Below, one piece after another: positions 42,354 through 51,210 of a stretch of 64,000 nucleotides of DNA. Both the position numbers and the translations under genes were made by a program. Below the pieces are notes generated by a model that worked only from the letters and a program-made list of their open reading frames with translations, searched no databases and was not told the origin of the DNA. This DNA comes from Brevibacterium sp. 239c (GTDB taxonomy: Bacteria > Actinomycetota > Actinomycetes > Actinomycetales > Brevibacteriaceae): contig NZ_FXZH01000004.1 in the NCBI RefSeq assembly GCF_900169365.1, positions 1 through 64,000 of the forward strand, in the 5' to 3' direction. The stretch's first letter is position 1. Every line of letters starts with the position of its first letter.

Positions 42354-43367
42354 TCAGGAATTCGAGTTGTCATCGCTCGTAGGTGCATCGCTGACGCGTA
42401 TCTCACTCGTGTGCACGTGGCTCAAAGAGTCGCGACGGCCATCCTCGGCTTCCAGCCCCAGGTGGGTGCGGGCGAAGGCGAGGGAGTCGGCGAGCATCTG
42501 CTCGCGGATGGATTTCTTCGTCACGAAGCGTGTGTTGACTTCGACGACGACGTCGCCGGCCCAATCATGCTTGGCCAGATGTTGCAGGGTCTCGGCCACG
42601 GGCATGGTGCCCGCACCGGGGATGAGGTGTTCGTCCTTGAGCGATCCGGAACCGTCGGTGAGGTGGACGTGGCGGAGTCTGTCGAAGATCTCCGAAACGG
42701 TCTCAAGGGCGTTCATTCCCGCTGTCGAGGCGTGGGAGAAATCGAAGGTGAGGGCGTCGTAGTCCTCATCGAGGGGGTTCCAGTCGGGATAGTAGACGAG
42801 GATCTCGCGCACGCCTGCCCGCCAGGGGTACATGTTCTCCACCGCGAGGACGACCCCAGTCTCCTCCGATACCTGCCGCACCCCGTCGACGAAGCCCAGC
42901 GCGTACTCTCCCTGCCACCTGAACGGCGGGTGCAGGACCACGGTCTTCGCACCGACGGCCTTGGCGAGGTTGGCGGTGATGCGCAGCTTCTCCCAGTGGT
43001 CTTTGTGCAGGACACGGGGCAGGAACAGCAGGGTCGGTGCGTGCAGCGACATGACCTCGAGTCCCGTCTCCGCGGCGAGGCCGTTGATGAGGTCGACATC
43101 GCGTGTTTCGGCATTGTGGGTGACCATGATCTCGACACCGTCGTAGCCGTGCTTGGCTGCCTGAGCGAAAGTCTCGGCCACGGTCATCGGCGACACCGAG
43201 GAGCTGGAGAGTCCGACCCGGATCCGGTGTTCCGAACTGTGCTGGGTCTCGTGATCATAGACTTCGTGGCTGTCGAAGTACTCCCGGTGGCGTCGGGAAT
43301 TGGACCGCGCGGAATTCCTCGCGGTGTACACCTTGCGTGCTGACTTCGACCGTTTCGCCCTGCTCAT
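42354..43367 (-). CDS. Sugar phosphate isomerase/epimerase-like TIM-barrel protein
   Basis: 337 residues, AP-endonuclease-2/xylose-isomerase-like barrel (about 55-320). Metal-ligand regions are visible in HNAETRDVDL, LHAPTLLFLP, VVLHPPFRW, AVENMYPW, TFDFSHAS and HLTDGSGS. The substrate is unknown. The basic N-terminal 45 residues (MSRAKRSKSARKV then many Arg/Ser) are outside the domain. The start ATG 43367 is supported by TAAACT (43380-43375) seven bases upstream; an earlier ATG at 43397 would lie upstream of this promoter. It is divergent from the GNAT gene. Confidence 0.82.
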   Translation of the reverse strand: MSRAKRSKSARKVYTARNSARSNSRRHREYFDSHEVYDHETQHSSEHRIRVGLSSSSVSPMTVAETFAQAAKHGYDGVEIMVTHNAETRDVDLINGLAAETGLEVMSLHAPTLLFLPRVLHKDHWEKLRITANLAKAVGAKTVVLHPPFRWQGEYALGFVDGVRQVSEETGVVLAVENMYPWRAGVREILVYYPDWNPLDEDYDALTFDFSHASTAGMNALETVSEIFDRLRHVHLTDGSGSLKDEHLIPGAGTMPVAETLQHLAKHDWAGDVVVEVNTRFVTKKSIREQMLADSLAFARTHLGLEAEDGRRDSLSHVHTSEIRVSDAPTSDDNSNS

Positions 43368-43374
43368 CTCACCC

Positions 43375-43435
43375 AGTTTAGTCCTCGAAGATTCCATATT
43401 CCCTCAGAAAGCATAAGCCCCGAGGGCGCTAAGCT
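43375..43435. promoter_or_regulatory. Divergent leaderless promoters of the TIM-barrel and GNAT genes
   Basis: Minus strand: TAAACT (43380-43375), seven bases to the ATG at 43367. Plus strand: TAAGCT (43430-43435), six bases to the ATG at 43442. Neither gene has a Shine-Dalgarno sequence. The 49 bases between the elements could hold -35 regions, but none is close to consensus. Confidence 0.5.
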
Positions 43436-43441
43436 GGATCA

Positions 43442-44005
43442 ATGGCCGATTTCGAAGCTCGCCGGGCCCGCGTCGATGATGCCGCCCAGATTGCCGCAGT
43501 CCACATCGCAGCCTGGCAGGCGACCTACCGCGGCATCATGTCCGATGAGGTTCTTGACTCCCTCGACCTTGACCGACAGACCGACAGATGGTCGAAGAAC
43601 CTCAGCGCCGAAGCGAATCAGATGTCGTCATTGGTCGTGTTACCTGAGGCCCACGATCCGTCCCTCGAGGAACGAGTTCTAGGTTTCGGTGGGGTCTGCC
43701 CGCCCCGGGACACCGCCGAGGTGCTCGGCGGGCTCCCCGACAGTTCTGGGCTGGGGCAGCTGGCAGCGATCAACCTCCATCCAGACGCGTTCGGCACCGG
43801 TGCCGGCGCCGTTCTCCTCCACGCCTTGGAGGACGAGCTGCGGAATCTGGGCTTCACCCGCGCCTATCTCATGGTCGCCGAAGGCAACGACCGAGCGATG
43901 CGGTTCTATGCCAAACACGGCTGGCACCGCACGGAGATCACCCACGTCTTCGACGGAGTGTCCCCGGCGGTGCCAGAGCGCATGTTCACGATCGACCTCG
44001 GCTGA
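43442..44005 (+). CDS. GNAT-family N-acetyltransferase
   Basis: 187 residues. The acetyl-CoA site is in the region LHPDAFGTGAGAVLLHALED (about 117-136), with its GTGAG variant of the QxxGxG motif, and beta-5/alpha-4 in RAYLMVAEGNDRAMRFYAKH followed by GWHRTE. The N-terminus has AAVHIAAWQATYRGIMSDEV, typical of the subgroup. Substrate unknown. A leaderless promoter precedes it, and its stop lies inside a 16-bp imperfect tandem duplication. Confidence 0.88.
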   Translation: MADFEARRARVDDAAQIAAVHIAAWQATYRGIMSDEVLDSLDLDRQTDRWSKNLSAEANQMSSLVVLPEAHDPSLEERVLGFGGVCPPRDTAEVLGGLPDSSGLGQLAAINLHPDAFGTGAGAVLLHALEDELRNLGFTRAYLMVAEGNDRAMRFYAKHGWHRTEITHVFDGVSPAVPERMFTIDLG

Positions 44006-44022
44006 GGCCGACCTCGGCGAGG
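43993..44022. repeat. 16-bp imperfect tandem duplication over the GNAT stop codon
   Basis: CGACCTCGGCTGAGGC (43993-44008) is followed by a copy with a one-base deletion and a shorter end (44009-44022). The TGA at 44003-44005 is inside the first copy. Both have hairpin potential (CCTCGGCGAGG). Confidence 0.65.
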
Positions 44023-44040
44023 TTCGAACTCGACTGAAGG

Positions 44041-45573
44041 TCAGCCGTAGAGTTCTTCGACGTCCTCGTCTACCCAAGTCTTCGACTTCTCGACGGCCTT
44101 GTTCCACAGCCGGTAGACGCGATCGACTTTGTCACCGTCCATCGACGGCTGCCAGCGTTTGCCCTCACGCCAGTTGGCCTTCACATCTTCCTCGCCGTTC
44201 CAGAACTTCACCGCGATGCCCGCTGCATAGGCCGCACCGAGAGCCGTGGTCTCGACGACCTCGGGACGGATGACGGGCACGCCGAGGATGTCGGCCTGGA
44301 ACTGCATGAGCGTTTCGTTGGCGACCATGCCGCCGTCGACCTTGAGCTCGGTGAGTGCGACACCCGAGTCGAGGTCCATCGCGTCGAGGACCTCGCGGGA
44401 CTGGAACGCCACCGATTCGAGAGCCGCGCGAGCTATGTGGTTCTTGTTGACGTAGCGGGTCAGACCCACCATCACGCCACGGGCGTCGGACTCCCAGTGC
44501 GGGGCGAAGAGCCCGGAGAAGGCCGGCACGATGTAGCAGCCGCCGTTGTCTTCGACCTGCTTCGCCAGAGTTTCCACTTCGGGGGCATCGGAGATGATTC
44601 CGAGGTTGTCGCGCAGCCACTGCACGAGGGAACCTGTAACGGCGATGGAGCCTTCGAGTGCGTAGACCGCATCGTCGTCGCCGATCTTGTAGGCCACCGT
44701 CGTCAGCAGACCGTTCTTGCTGGCCACAGGCTCGGTGCCCGTGTTGATCAGCATGAAGTTGCCGGTGCCGTAGGTGTTCTTGGCCTGGCCCGTCTCGAAG
44801 CAAGCCTGGCCGAAGGTCGCCGCCTGCTGGTCACCGAGGATGCCGCAGACCGGAGTGTCGATGATGAGGCCGTTCTTGGCTCCGTAGCCGTACACCTCCG
44901 AGCAGGATTTGATCTCCGGCAGCATCGAGACGGGAATACCCATCTCGCCGGCGATCTCCTCGTTCCAGTCAAGGCTCTTGACGTTCATAAGCATCGTGCG
45001 CGAGGCGTTCGTGACGTCGGTGACGTGGACTCCGCCGTTGACGCCGCCGGTGAGGTTCCAGAGAACCCAGGTGTCCATGGTGCCGAAGAGCAGTTCACCG
45101 GCTTCGGCGGATTCTTTGACTCCGTCGACGTTGTCGAAGATCCATTTGGCCTTCGGTCCAGCGAAGTAGGTGGCCAGGGGCAGGCCGACGCGGTCCTTGT
45201 ACTTGTCGGGGCCTTCGTCGCCGGCGAGTTCGTCGCAGATCTTCTGAGTTCTGGTGTCCTGCCAGACGATCGCGTTGTAGACGGGCTTACCGGTGTTCTT
45301 GTTCCAGATGACCGTGGTCTCACGCTGGTTCGTGATGCCGACGCCTTCGAGCTGGTGGCGGTTGATGTCGGCACGGGTCAGGGCCTGGCCGATGGCTTCG
45401 TTCGTGTTGCGGATGATCTCCATCGGGTCGTGTTCGACCCAGCCGGCACGGGGGAAGATCTGTTCGTGCTCGAGCTGGCCCGAGGACACGATCTGCCCAT
45501 CATGGTTGAAGATGATGGCCCGCGAGGAGGTGGTGCCCTGATCGACGGCGAGGATGAACTTTTCCTGACTCAT
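44041..45573 (-). CDS. glpK: Glycerol kinase
   Basis: 510 residues, FGGY kinase. N-terminal phosphate loop [20 protein letters not shown] (6-25); [20 protein letters not shown]; and the second ATP contact [20 protein letters not shown] in the C-terminal domain. It phosphorylates glycerol delivered by GlpF. The ATG has GGAG six bases upstream. It is the last gene of glpD-glpF-glpK, 83 bases after glpF. The length is that of standard GlpK. Confidence 0.95.
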   Translation of the reverse strand: MSQEKFILAVDQGTTSSRAIIFNHDGQIVSSGQLEHEQIFPRAGWVEHDPMEIIRNTNEAIGQALTRADINRHQLEGVGITNQRETTVIWNKNTGKPVYNAIVWQDTRTQKICDELAGDEGPDKYKDRVGLPLATYFAGPKAKWIFDNVDGVKESAEAGELLFGTMDTWVLWNLTGGVNGGVHVTDVTNASRTMLMNVKSLDWNEEIAGEMGIPVSMLPEIKSCSEVYGYGAKNGLIIDTPVCGILGDQQAATFGQACFETGQAKNTYGTGNFMLINTGTEPVASKNGLLTTVAYKIGDDDAVYALEGSIAVTGSLVQWLRDNLGIISDAPEVETLAKQVEDNGGCYIVPAFSGLFAPHWESDARGVMVGLTRYVNKNHIARAALESVAFQSREVLDAMDLDSGVALTELKVDGGMVANETLMQFQADILGVPVIRPEVVETTALGAAYAAGIAVKFWNGEEDVKANWREGKRWQPSMDGDKVDRVYRLWNKAVEKSKTWVDEDVEELYG

Positions 45574-45656
45574 TCTGACTCCTATGTCGAGGTTGTGCTG
45601 GTTGACAGGTGATTCTGTTCTGGCGAAGTTCTACTGGCCTTATGCGGCCGCTGACC

Positions 45657-46379
45657 TTAGGTGAAGGCGCGGGACAGCAGGCCGGCAAGGATCGCTCCCG
45701 TCAGCGGTCCGGCGATCGGCACCCACGAGTACGCCCAGTCAGAACCGCCCTTGTTCGGGATCGGCAGCAGGGCGTGGACGATACGAGGTCCGAGGTCACG
45801 GGCCGGGTTGATCGCATATCCGGTGGGTCCGCCCAGTGAAGCGCCGATGGCGACGACGATGAGGGCAACAGCCAATGGTCCCAGTTTGTCCGGGGTGCCG
45901 CCGAAGAGCAGGATCACGAAGACGAGGACGAAGGTGGCGATGACCTCGGTGACGAAGTTCCAGCCGTAGCTGCGGATCTCCGGACCGGTGGAGAAGGTGC
46001 CGAGGATGTTGCCGGCTTCCTTCTCCTCGTCGTAGTGCTTCTTGTACACGGCCCAGGCGAGGAAGGCACCGATCATGGCACCGATCATCTCAGCGGCCAA
46101 GTAGGCGACGGTGTTTCCGAAGGTCACTGGGATGCCGTCGGCGTATTCTCCAGCTCCGCTGGACCAGATGCCGAGGGTCACTGCCGGGTTGAGATGCGCA
46201 CCGGTCTTGTAGGCGACGAAGACACCGGCGAAGACCGCGAGGCCCCAGCCGAACGAGATGAGGAGCCAGCCTCCCCCGTTGCCCTTCGTCTTGCCCAACA
46301 CCACGTTGGCGACAACTCCGACGCCGAGCAGCATGAGCATGGCGGTGCCGCCGATCTCATAGAGGAAAATAGTACCCAT
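45657..46379 (-). CDS. glpF: Glycerol facilitator (aquaporin family)
   Basis: 240 residues, six helices and two half-helices. The first NPA box is in GAHLNPAVTLG and the second in GYAINPARDLGPR; the aspartate after the second NPA (NPARD) is typical of aquaglyceroporins, which pass glycerol. The start ATG 46379 has AGGAG at a longer-than-usual distance of 10-12 bases. It lies between glpD and glpK. Confidence 0.92.
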   Translation of the reverse strand: MGTIFLYEIGGTAMLMLLGVGVVANVVLGKTKGNGGGWLLISFGWGLAVFAGVFVAYKTGAHLNPAVTLGIWSSGAGEYADGIPVTFGNTVAYLAAEMIGAMIGAFLAWAVYKKHYDEEKEAGNILGTFSTGPEIRSYGWNFVTEVIATFVLVFVILLFGGTPDKLGPLAVALIVVAIGASLGGPTGYAINPARDLGPRIVHALLPIPNKGGSDWAYSWVPIAGPLTGAILAGLLSRAFT

Positions 46380-46417
46380 ATCTCACAAACTCCTATTGTT
46401 TGTCTTGCTTGCGGGTA

Positions 46418-48139
46418 TTAAGGTTTCAGGGATTCTTCGACGAGTGCCGCAGCCGCAGCATCGTCGTGGGTGGACTCCGCAGCGATCTGTGCTTCGACGT
46501 GTCTGTTGAAGTCCGCGATTTCGTTCGCTTCTCGCTCCGCGTCCCATCCGAGGATCGGGGCGACGATAGCGGCGACCGCCTCGGCGGCTGCCTTGCCCCG
46601 ATCCTTGATCTCGTAGTTGAGCCGCATCCGGCGCTCGAGAATGTCGCCGAGGTGAACGGCACCTTCCGAGGACGCCGCGTAGTGTGCTTCGACGCGCAGG
46701 TAGCGGTCGGCTCCAGGCAGCGGACGACCCAAGTCGGGATCCTCGTCGACGAGGTCGAGGATCGCCTCGAGCAGAGTGCCGTAGCGGCGGATGAGCCTCT
46801 TGACCCGCTCCTCGTCCCAGCCGTACTTCTCAGCGATGCCGGCCTGACCGCGTCGCACAGCACCGACGCCCTGAGCGCCGAGCAGCGGAACCGATTCGGT
46901 CAGTGAACGCCGGTCTTTCGCATCGTCTCCGAGGACGAAGTCGACGGCGTCCTCGGCCATCACACGGTAGGTCGTGAATTTGCCGCCGGCGATCGCGGCC
47001 AGCGCGGGCTCGACCTCCATCACCGTGTGCTCCCGGGAGACCTTCGTCGAGGCCTGGCCCTCCTTGACCACGGGTTGGAGCAGCGGCCGGAGTCCGGAGT
47101 AGACGCCGATGACGTCGTTGCGAGTCAGCTTCTCCGTGAGGATCGCGTTCGCGTGCTTGAGCAAGTAGTCGATGTCGTCGGAGTTGGCCACCGGCGAGTC
47201 GACGTCTTGGTCCCAGGGGGTGTCGGTGGTGCCGATGACCCAGTATCCTTCCCATGGGATCACGAAGAGCACGGACTTCTCCGTCTTCGAGATGATGCCG
47301 GTGCCGGGATCGGCCATGATCTTGTCCTGATCGACCGTGATGTGCACGCCCTTGGAAGCCAGCACTTTGAGGCCGGCATCGGCCTTGGCCAGGTCCTGCT
47401 GCTCCTCGGTCCAGACACCCCCGGCGAGGATCGTGCGGCGGGAATGGATGTCGAACTCGCGACCGGTCATCTCATCGCGTGCGCGGACGCCGGAGACTCG
47501 GTCCCCGTCGTGAAGGTAGCCGATGACGGACACGTGGTTGGCTGCGGCAGCGCCGTAGCCCACAGCGGAGCGGACGAGGGTCATGACGAATCGGGCGTCA
47601 TCGACCTTCGCATCGTAATATTCGAGGGCACCGACCGCAGCCTCATCGGCCAGGCCGGGGAAGTGAGCGCTCAGGGCCTTCTTGCCCAGATGTCGGTGCA
47701 TCGGCAGCGCGCGTTTGCGGCCTGGCCTGGTCGCCATCGTGTCGTAGAGCAGGACGCCGGAGCCGATGAAGGCCCGGTCGATGAGACGGTGTTCGAAGGG
47801 GAAGACGAAAGCGACGGGTTCGACCAGGTGCGGGGCCGTGTGCTGGAGGAGGAGGTCTCGTTCCTTCAATGCTTCGGCCACGAGTTTGAAGTCGAGCATC
47901 TCGAGGTAGCGCAGACCACCGTGCATAAGTTTCGAGGACCGTGAGGATGTGCCCGAGGCCCAGTCCTTCGCATCGACGACGCCGACCTTCAGTCCGCGGG
48001 TAGCCGCATCGAATGCGGAGCCCGCTCCGGTGACGCCTCCACCCACGACGAAGACGTCGAGCGGATTGTCGGCAGTGGTGTTCTCAAGTGTGTGCAGGGC
48101 TTCATCGCGGAACGATGGGGACAGCTCGCCAGTTCGCAT
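46418..48139 (-). CDS. glpD: Glycerol-3-phosphate dehydrogenase (FAD-dependent)
   Basis: 573 residues. FAD motif FVVGGGVTGAGSAFDAATRG (about 30-49) and TSSRSSKLMHGGLRYLEML near 75 are diagnostic of GlpD; VIPWEGYWVIGTTDTPWDQD and KFTTYRVMAEDAVDFVLGDD follow. It oxidises glycerol-3-phosphate at the membrane and passes electrons to menaquinone, linking it to the men genes in the window. The ATG has GAAGGAAA twelve bases upstream. It is the first gene of the glp operon and has a candidate promoter and palindrome upstream. Confidence 0.93.
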   Translation of the reverse strand: MRTGELSPSFRDEALHTLENTTADNPLDVFVVGGGVTGAGSAFDAATRGLKVGVVDAKDWASGTSSRSSKLMHGGLRYLEMLDFKLVAEALKERDLLLQHTAPHLVEPVAFVFPFEHRLIDRAFIGSGVLLYDTMATRPGRKRALPMHRHLGKKALSAHFPGLADEAAVGALEYYDAKVDDARFVMTLVRSAVGYGAAAANHVSVIGYLHDGDRVSGVRARDEMTGREFDIHSRRTILAGGVWTEEQQDLAKADAGLKVLASKGVHITVDQDKIMADPGTGIISKTEKSVLFVIPWEGYWVIGTTDTPWDQDVDSPVANSDDIDYLLKHANAILTEKLTRNDVIGVYSGLRPLLQPVVKEGQASTKVSREHTVMEVEPALAAIAGGKFTTYRVMAEDAVDFVLGDDAKDRRSLTESVPLLGAQGVGAVRRGQAGIAEKYGWDEERVKRLIRRYGTLLEAILDLVDEDPDLGRPLPGADRYLRVEAHYAASSEGAVHLGDILERRMRLNYEIKDRGKAAAEAVAAIVAPILGWDAEREANEIADFNRHVEAQIAAESTHDDAAAAALVEESLKP

Positions 48140-48179
48140 TGACAGTTCGTTTCCTTCTCAGAGCGTGTGCGTTCCCACC

Positions 48180-48237
48180 ATTATCATGCCCGGGATTCGG
48201 CATGTGGCCTGTGCACGGCAGTTAGGAAAAATCTAAC
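48180..48237 (-). promoter_or_regulatory. glpD promoter and candidate operator
   Basis: GATAAT (48185-48180, minus strand) is a strong -10 about 41 bases before the glpD ATG; no good -35 precedes it, which suggests an activator. Upstream lies the inverted repeat GTTAG-N7-CTAAC (48221-48237) with an A/T-rich centre, about 55 bases before the expected RNA start, the distance expected of an activator site. Confidence 0.45.
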
Positions 48238-48282
48238 AGGCAATGCGCAGAAGGGAAACACAACGGACAGAAGCGAAAGTGC

Positions 48283-49248
48283 TCAGACCAGTTCCACTCG
48301 CATCGCCGAGGAGGTCTCCGCGGAATCGAGCAGGTCGAGTTTGCGCATGATGATCCCTTCCCGCAGTGCCCATGGGGAGATACTCATGACGTTGACGTCG
48401 AAGATGGCGAAGGCCGCGTCGGCGACGATGGCGCCCGCGAGGATCTGTCCGGCCCGAGCCTGGGAGACTCCGGGCAGCGTCGCGCGCTCTTCGGGGATCC
48501 TTGAGGACAGGGTCTCGATGATTCCGGCGAGGTCACGGCGGAAGAGTTTGCGTGGGGCGTAGATGCCGTCGCCGCTGGGTGCCGCGCCGGCGATCCGAGC
48601 CAGCGAACGGAAGGTCTTCGATGACCCCACGACCTGATCGGCGGTGCCGACTCTGTTGATCTTGCCGGCGATGCGACCGATCTGGGAGCGCGCATACTTC
48701 TGCAGGCTGTGGATGTCATCGGCACTGGGCAGAGGATCGGGGAGGAAATCGGAATAGGTGCGACCAGCGCCCAAGGGCACGGACACGGCTGCTTCCGGGT
48801 ATTCGTCCTGACCGGCCGCGATCTCAAGGGAGCCGCCACCGATGTCGAGCAGCAGAATCTTCCCCGCCGACCAGCCGAACCAGCGCCTGACTGCGAGAAA
48901 AGTCACCCGCGCTTCGTCCTTGCCGGACATCACGTTCAGCGTCACACCGAGTTGAGCATTGATGGCATCGATGAGCTCGGCACCGTTCGGGGCATCCCTG
49001 ACCGCCGAGGTGGCGAACGCCAGGATCTGTTCCGATCCTTGGTCTTCGGCGATCTCCACCGCCTCGGCGATGAAGTTGTGCAGTCGTTCCTGACCTGCGG
49101 CATCGATCATCCCGTCGTCGCCGAGGTACTCGGCGAGGCGCAGGACCTCTTTATGGGAGGTGGCCGGCAAGGGCGGGGCTCCGACATGAGCGTCGACCAC
49201 GAGGAGGTGGACGCTGTTGGACCCGATATCGAGGACTGCTAGGCGCAT
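48283..49248 (-). CDS. Ppx/GppA exopolyphosphatase family protein
   Basis: 321 residues, ASKHA fold. LAVLDIGSNSVHLLVVDAHV (3-22) is the first phosphate motif, and LLLDIGGGSLEIAAGQDEYP (about 134-153) the second. It hydrolyses polyphosphate or the 5' phosphate of pppGpp; the short single-lobe length matches the actinobacterial Ppx1/Ppx2-like group, whose members differ in substrate. The ATG is six bases from TAAACT (49260-49255), so it is probably transcribed on its own, although it lies only 22 bases after the enoyl-CoA hydratase gene. Confidence 0.88.
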   Translation of the reverse strand: MRLAVLDIGSNSVHLLVVDAHVGAPPLPATSHKEVLRLAEYLGDDGMIDAAGQERLHNFIAEAVEIAEDQGSEQILAFATSAVRDAPNGAELIDAINAQLGVTLNVMSGKDEARVTFLAVRRWFGWSAGKILLLDIGGGSLEIAAGQDEYPEAAVSVPLGAGRTYSDFLPDPLPSADDIHSLQKYARSQIGRIAGKINRVGTADQVVGSSKTFRSLARIAGAAPSGDGIYAPRKLFRRDLAGIIETLSSRIPEERATLPGVSQARAGQILAGAIVADAAFAIFDVNVMSISPWALREGIIMRKLDLLDSAETSSAMRVELV

Positions 49249-49254
49249 TCGTTC

Positions 49255-49260
49255 AGTTTA
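49255..49260 (-). promoter_or_regulatory. Leaderless-type -10 element of the Ppx/GppA gene
   Basis: TAAACT on the minus strand, six bases before the ATG at 49248. Confidence 0.45.
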
Positions 49261-49270
49261 GCGCCAGATA

Positions 49271-50062
49271 TCACTCGGCTGACCAATCCGTTGCAGCGAA
49301 GCCGAACTCGGGCGCGCGTTTGGCGAAGAACGCCTTCTGTCCCGCGGCGATCTCCTCCCGGTACGCCTCGTCGAGCCACTGCGGTGGGTTGACGGTCTCT
49401 CCGAGTTCGCCGGCCAGGACCGCCTTCGACCCGATCTGGGACAGTCGGGAGAGTCCGACGATCTTCTCGCCCATCGTCTGTGCTGCGGCCAGCGGAGTCT
49501 CGGTGACCTCATGGAAGAATCCGAGCTCGCGCATCGTCTCGAACGTGATGATCGAGGCGGTGACCAGCAGGTACCTGGCCCAGGAGTCTCCGAGCACGGT
49601 GGCCAGGCGACGTGTCGGTCCCGGTGGGTAGACGAGGCCGAGCTTCGCGGCTGTGACACCGAAGATCGAACCGGGGGCGGCGATGCGGATGTCGCAGGCT
49701 GCCGCGATCTCGGTGCCGCCTCCCACGCAGTTGCCGGTGATGGCAGCGATCGTCGTCGTCCGGGAATTGGCAACGGCCGCCTCGGCGGTCGAATTGAGTT
49801 CCCAGAAGTCGGCGAGGGCGACGTTCAGGTCTGCGATGTCGGACCCGGCGGAGAAATGCCCGGCCGCACCTGTGATCACCAGCGCCCCGATGGAGTCGTC
49901 GGCATCGATGCCGGCGATGATGTCAGGCAGCGCCCGCCACATCGGACGGGAGATAGCGTTGCGTTTTTCGGGCCGATCAATGACGAGGGTTCCGACTCCA
50001 CCTGCGACGGTGAAGTCGAAACCCTCGAGATCGACCGGACGGTATGTGCCGTCAACGGTCAT
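49271..50062 (-). CDS. Enoyl-CoA hydratase/isomerase family protein
   Basis: 263 residues, crotonase fold. The oxyanion hole is formed by HFSAGSDIADL and GNCVGGGTEIAAACDIRIA. The usual catalytic glutamates of true enoyl-CoA hydratases are not clearly both in place (GSIFGVTAAKLGLVYPPGPT aligns with the second), so it may be an isomerase or a different acyl-CoA enzyme. It starts 26 bases after the prpC stop and is likely the last gene of the prp operon, which suggests a short acyl-CoA substrate such as one linked to propionate; this is inference. Confidence 0.8.
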   Translation of the reverse strand: MTVDGTYRPVDLEGFDFTVAGGVGTLVIDRPEKRNAISRPMWRALPDIIAGIDADDSIGALVITGAAGHFSAGSDIADLNVALADFWELNSTAEAAVANSRTTTIAAITGNCVGGGTEIAAACDIRIAAPGSIFGVTAAKLGLVYPPGPTRRLATVLGDSWARYLLVTASIITFETMRELGFFHEVTETPLAAAQTMGEKIVGLSRLSQIGSKAVLAGELGETVNPPQWLDEAYREEIAAGQKAFFAKRAPEFGFAATDWSAE

Positions 50063-50088
50063 GTGCGTAGCCTTTCAGCTGTAGCGAT

Positions 50089-51210
50089 TCAGCCCCGGTT
50101 TTCGGGAACCTCGCGCTGATCGTGACCGTCGTAGGCGCTCAGCGGACGGATCAGAGCGTTGTTGGCCTGCTGCTCCATGATGTGAGCGGTCCAGCCGGTG
50201 ATGCGGGCCATGACGAACATGGGTGTGAACTGATCGGTGTCGAAGCCCATCAGGTGGTACGCCGGACCTGAGGGGTAGTCGAGGTTCGGGTAGATGCCCT
50301 TGCGTCCGACGAAGTCCTCTTCGAATGCGTTGTAGAGGTCGAGGAGATCGGTTGCGCCCTTGGCCGCGACCATGTTCTCGAAGGCCTTGCGCATGGTCGG
50401 CACGCGCGAGTCGCCGTTCTTGTAGACACGGTGACCGAAGCCCATGATCTTGGCCTTGTTGGCCAGAGCATTGTCGATCCATTCCGCAGCTTTATCGGCG
50501 GTGCCGACCTCTTCGAGCATCGCCATGACTGCCTCATTGGCGCCACCGTGCAGGGGGCCCTTGAGGGCGCCGACGCCACCGGCGACTGCCGAATACAGGT
50601 CGGCCGTAGTCGAGGTGATGACGCGGGTGGTGAACGTCGAGGCGTTGAACGAGTGCTCTGCGTAGAGGATCATCGAGATGTCGAAGCAGCGCAAGACCGC
50701 TTCGTCGGGAACCTCGTCGAAGACCATCTTGAAGAAGTTCGCGGCGTAGTCGAGGTCCTCGGTCGGAGCGACCGGGTCCAGGCCGTGACGGCGACGGTGG
50801 TCGACGGCCACAATCGTGGGCAGCTGCGCGTAGAGACGCTCGGCCTTGGCCAAGTTGGCCTCTTCACCTTCGACGTCTGCTTCAGGGTCGACGGCACCGA
50901 GGTAGGACACTGCCGTCTGCACCACGTGCATCGGGTGGCAGTCCTTGGGCAGATCGAGGATGAGCTGGATCAGCTTGTCGTCGATCTTGCGCTGTGAACG
51001 CTCGCGGGCCTTGAACTCGTCGAGCTGAGCCTGGTTCGGAAGTTCACCGTTCCAGATCAGGTAGGCGACGTCTTCGAAGTTGCGCTGTGCAGCGAGTTCC
51101 TGCACGGGGTACCCGCGGTAGGTGAGCGAGTTCGTTTCCTGGACTACCTTCGAAACGGCCGTGGTGTCGACGACGACGCCGGCGAGGCCCTTCTTGATTT
51201 CTTCGGTCAC
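50089..51210 (-). CDS. prpC: 2-Methylcitrate synthase
   Basis: 373 residues, citrate synthase fold. Catalytic histidine regions are in LHGGANEAVMAMLEEV and GFGHRVYKNGDSRVP, with the acidic residue in AFEEDFVGRKGIYPNLDYPS. FNASTFTTRVITSTTADLYS is family-typical. The small single-domain length and the prpD-prpB neighbourhood mark it as methylcitrate synthase, which joins propionyl-CoA to oxaloacetate; some such enzymes also act on acetyl-CoA. Four-base overlap with prpB. Confidence 0.92.
   Translation of the reverse strand: MTEEIKKGLAGVVVDTTAVSKVVQETNSLTYRGYPVQELAAQRNFEDVAYLIWNGELPNQAQLDEFKARERSQRKIDDKLIQLILDLPKDCHPMHVVQTAVSYLGAVDPEADVEGEEANLAKAERLYAQLPTIVAVDHRRRHGLDPVAPTEDLDYAANFFKMVFDEVPDEAVLRCFDISMILYAEHSFNASTFTTRVITSTTADLYSAVAGGVGALKGPLHGGANEAVMAMLEEVGTADKAAEWIDNALANKAKIMGFGHRVYKNGDSRVPTMRKAFENMVAAKGATDLLDLYNAFEEDFVGRKGIYPNLDYPSGPAYHLMGFDTDQFTPMFVMARITGWTAHIMEQQANNALIRPLSAYDGHDQREVPENRG

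Noticed and set aside
41787-43343. A 518-codon plus-strand open frame over proC and the isomerase gene
   Set aside because: It crosses two genes and their spacer in antisense and has no recognisable domain or ribosome site.
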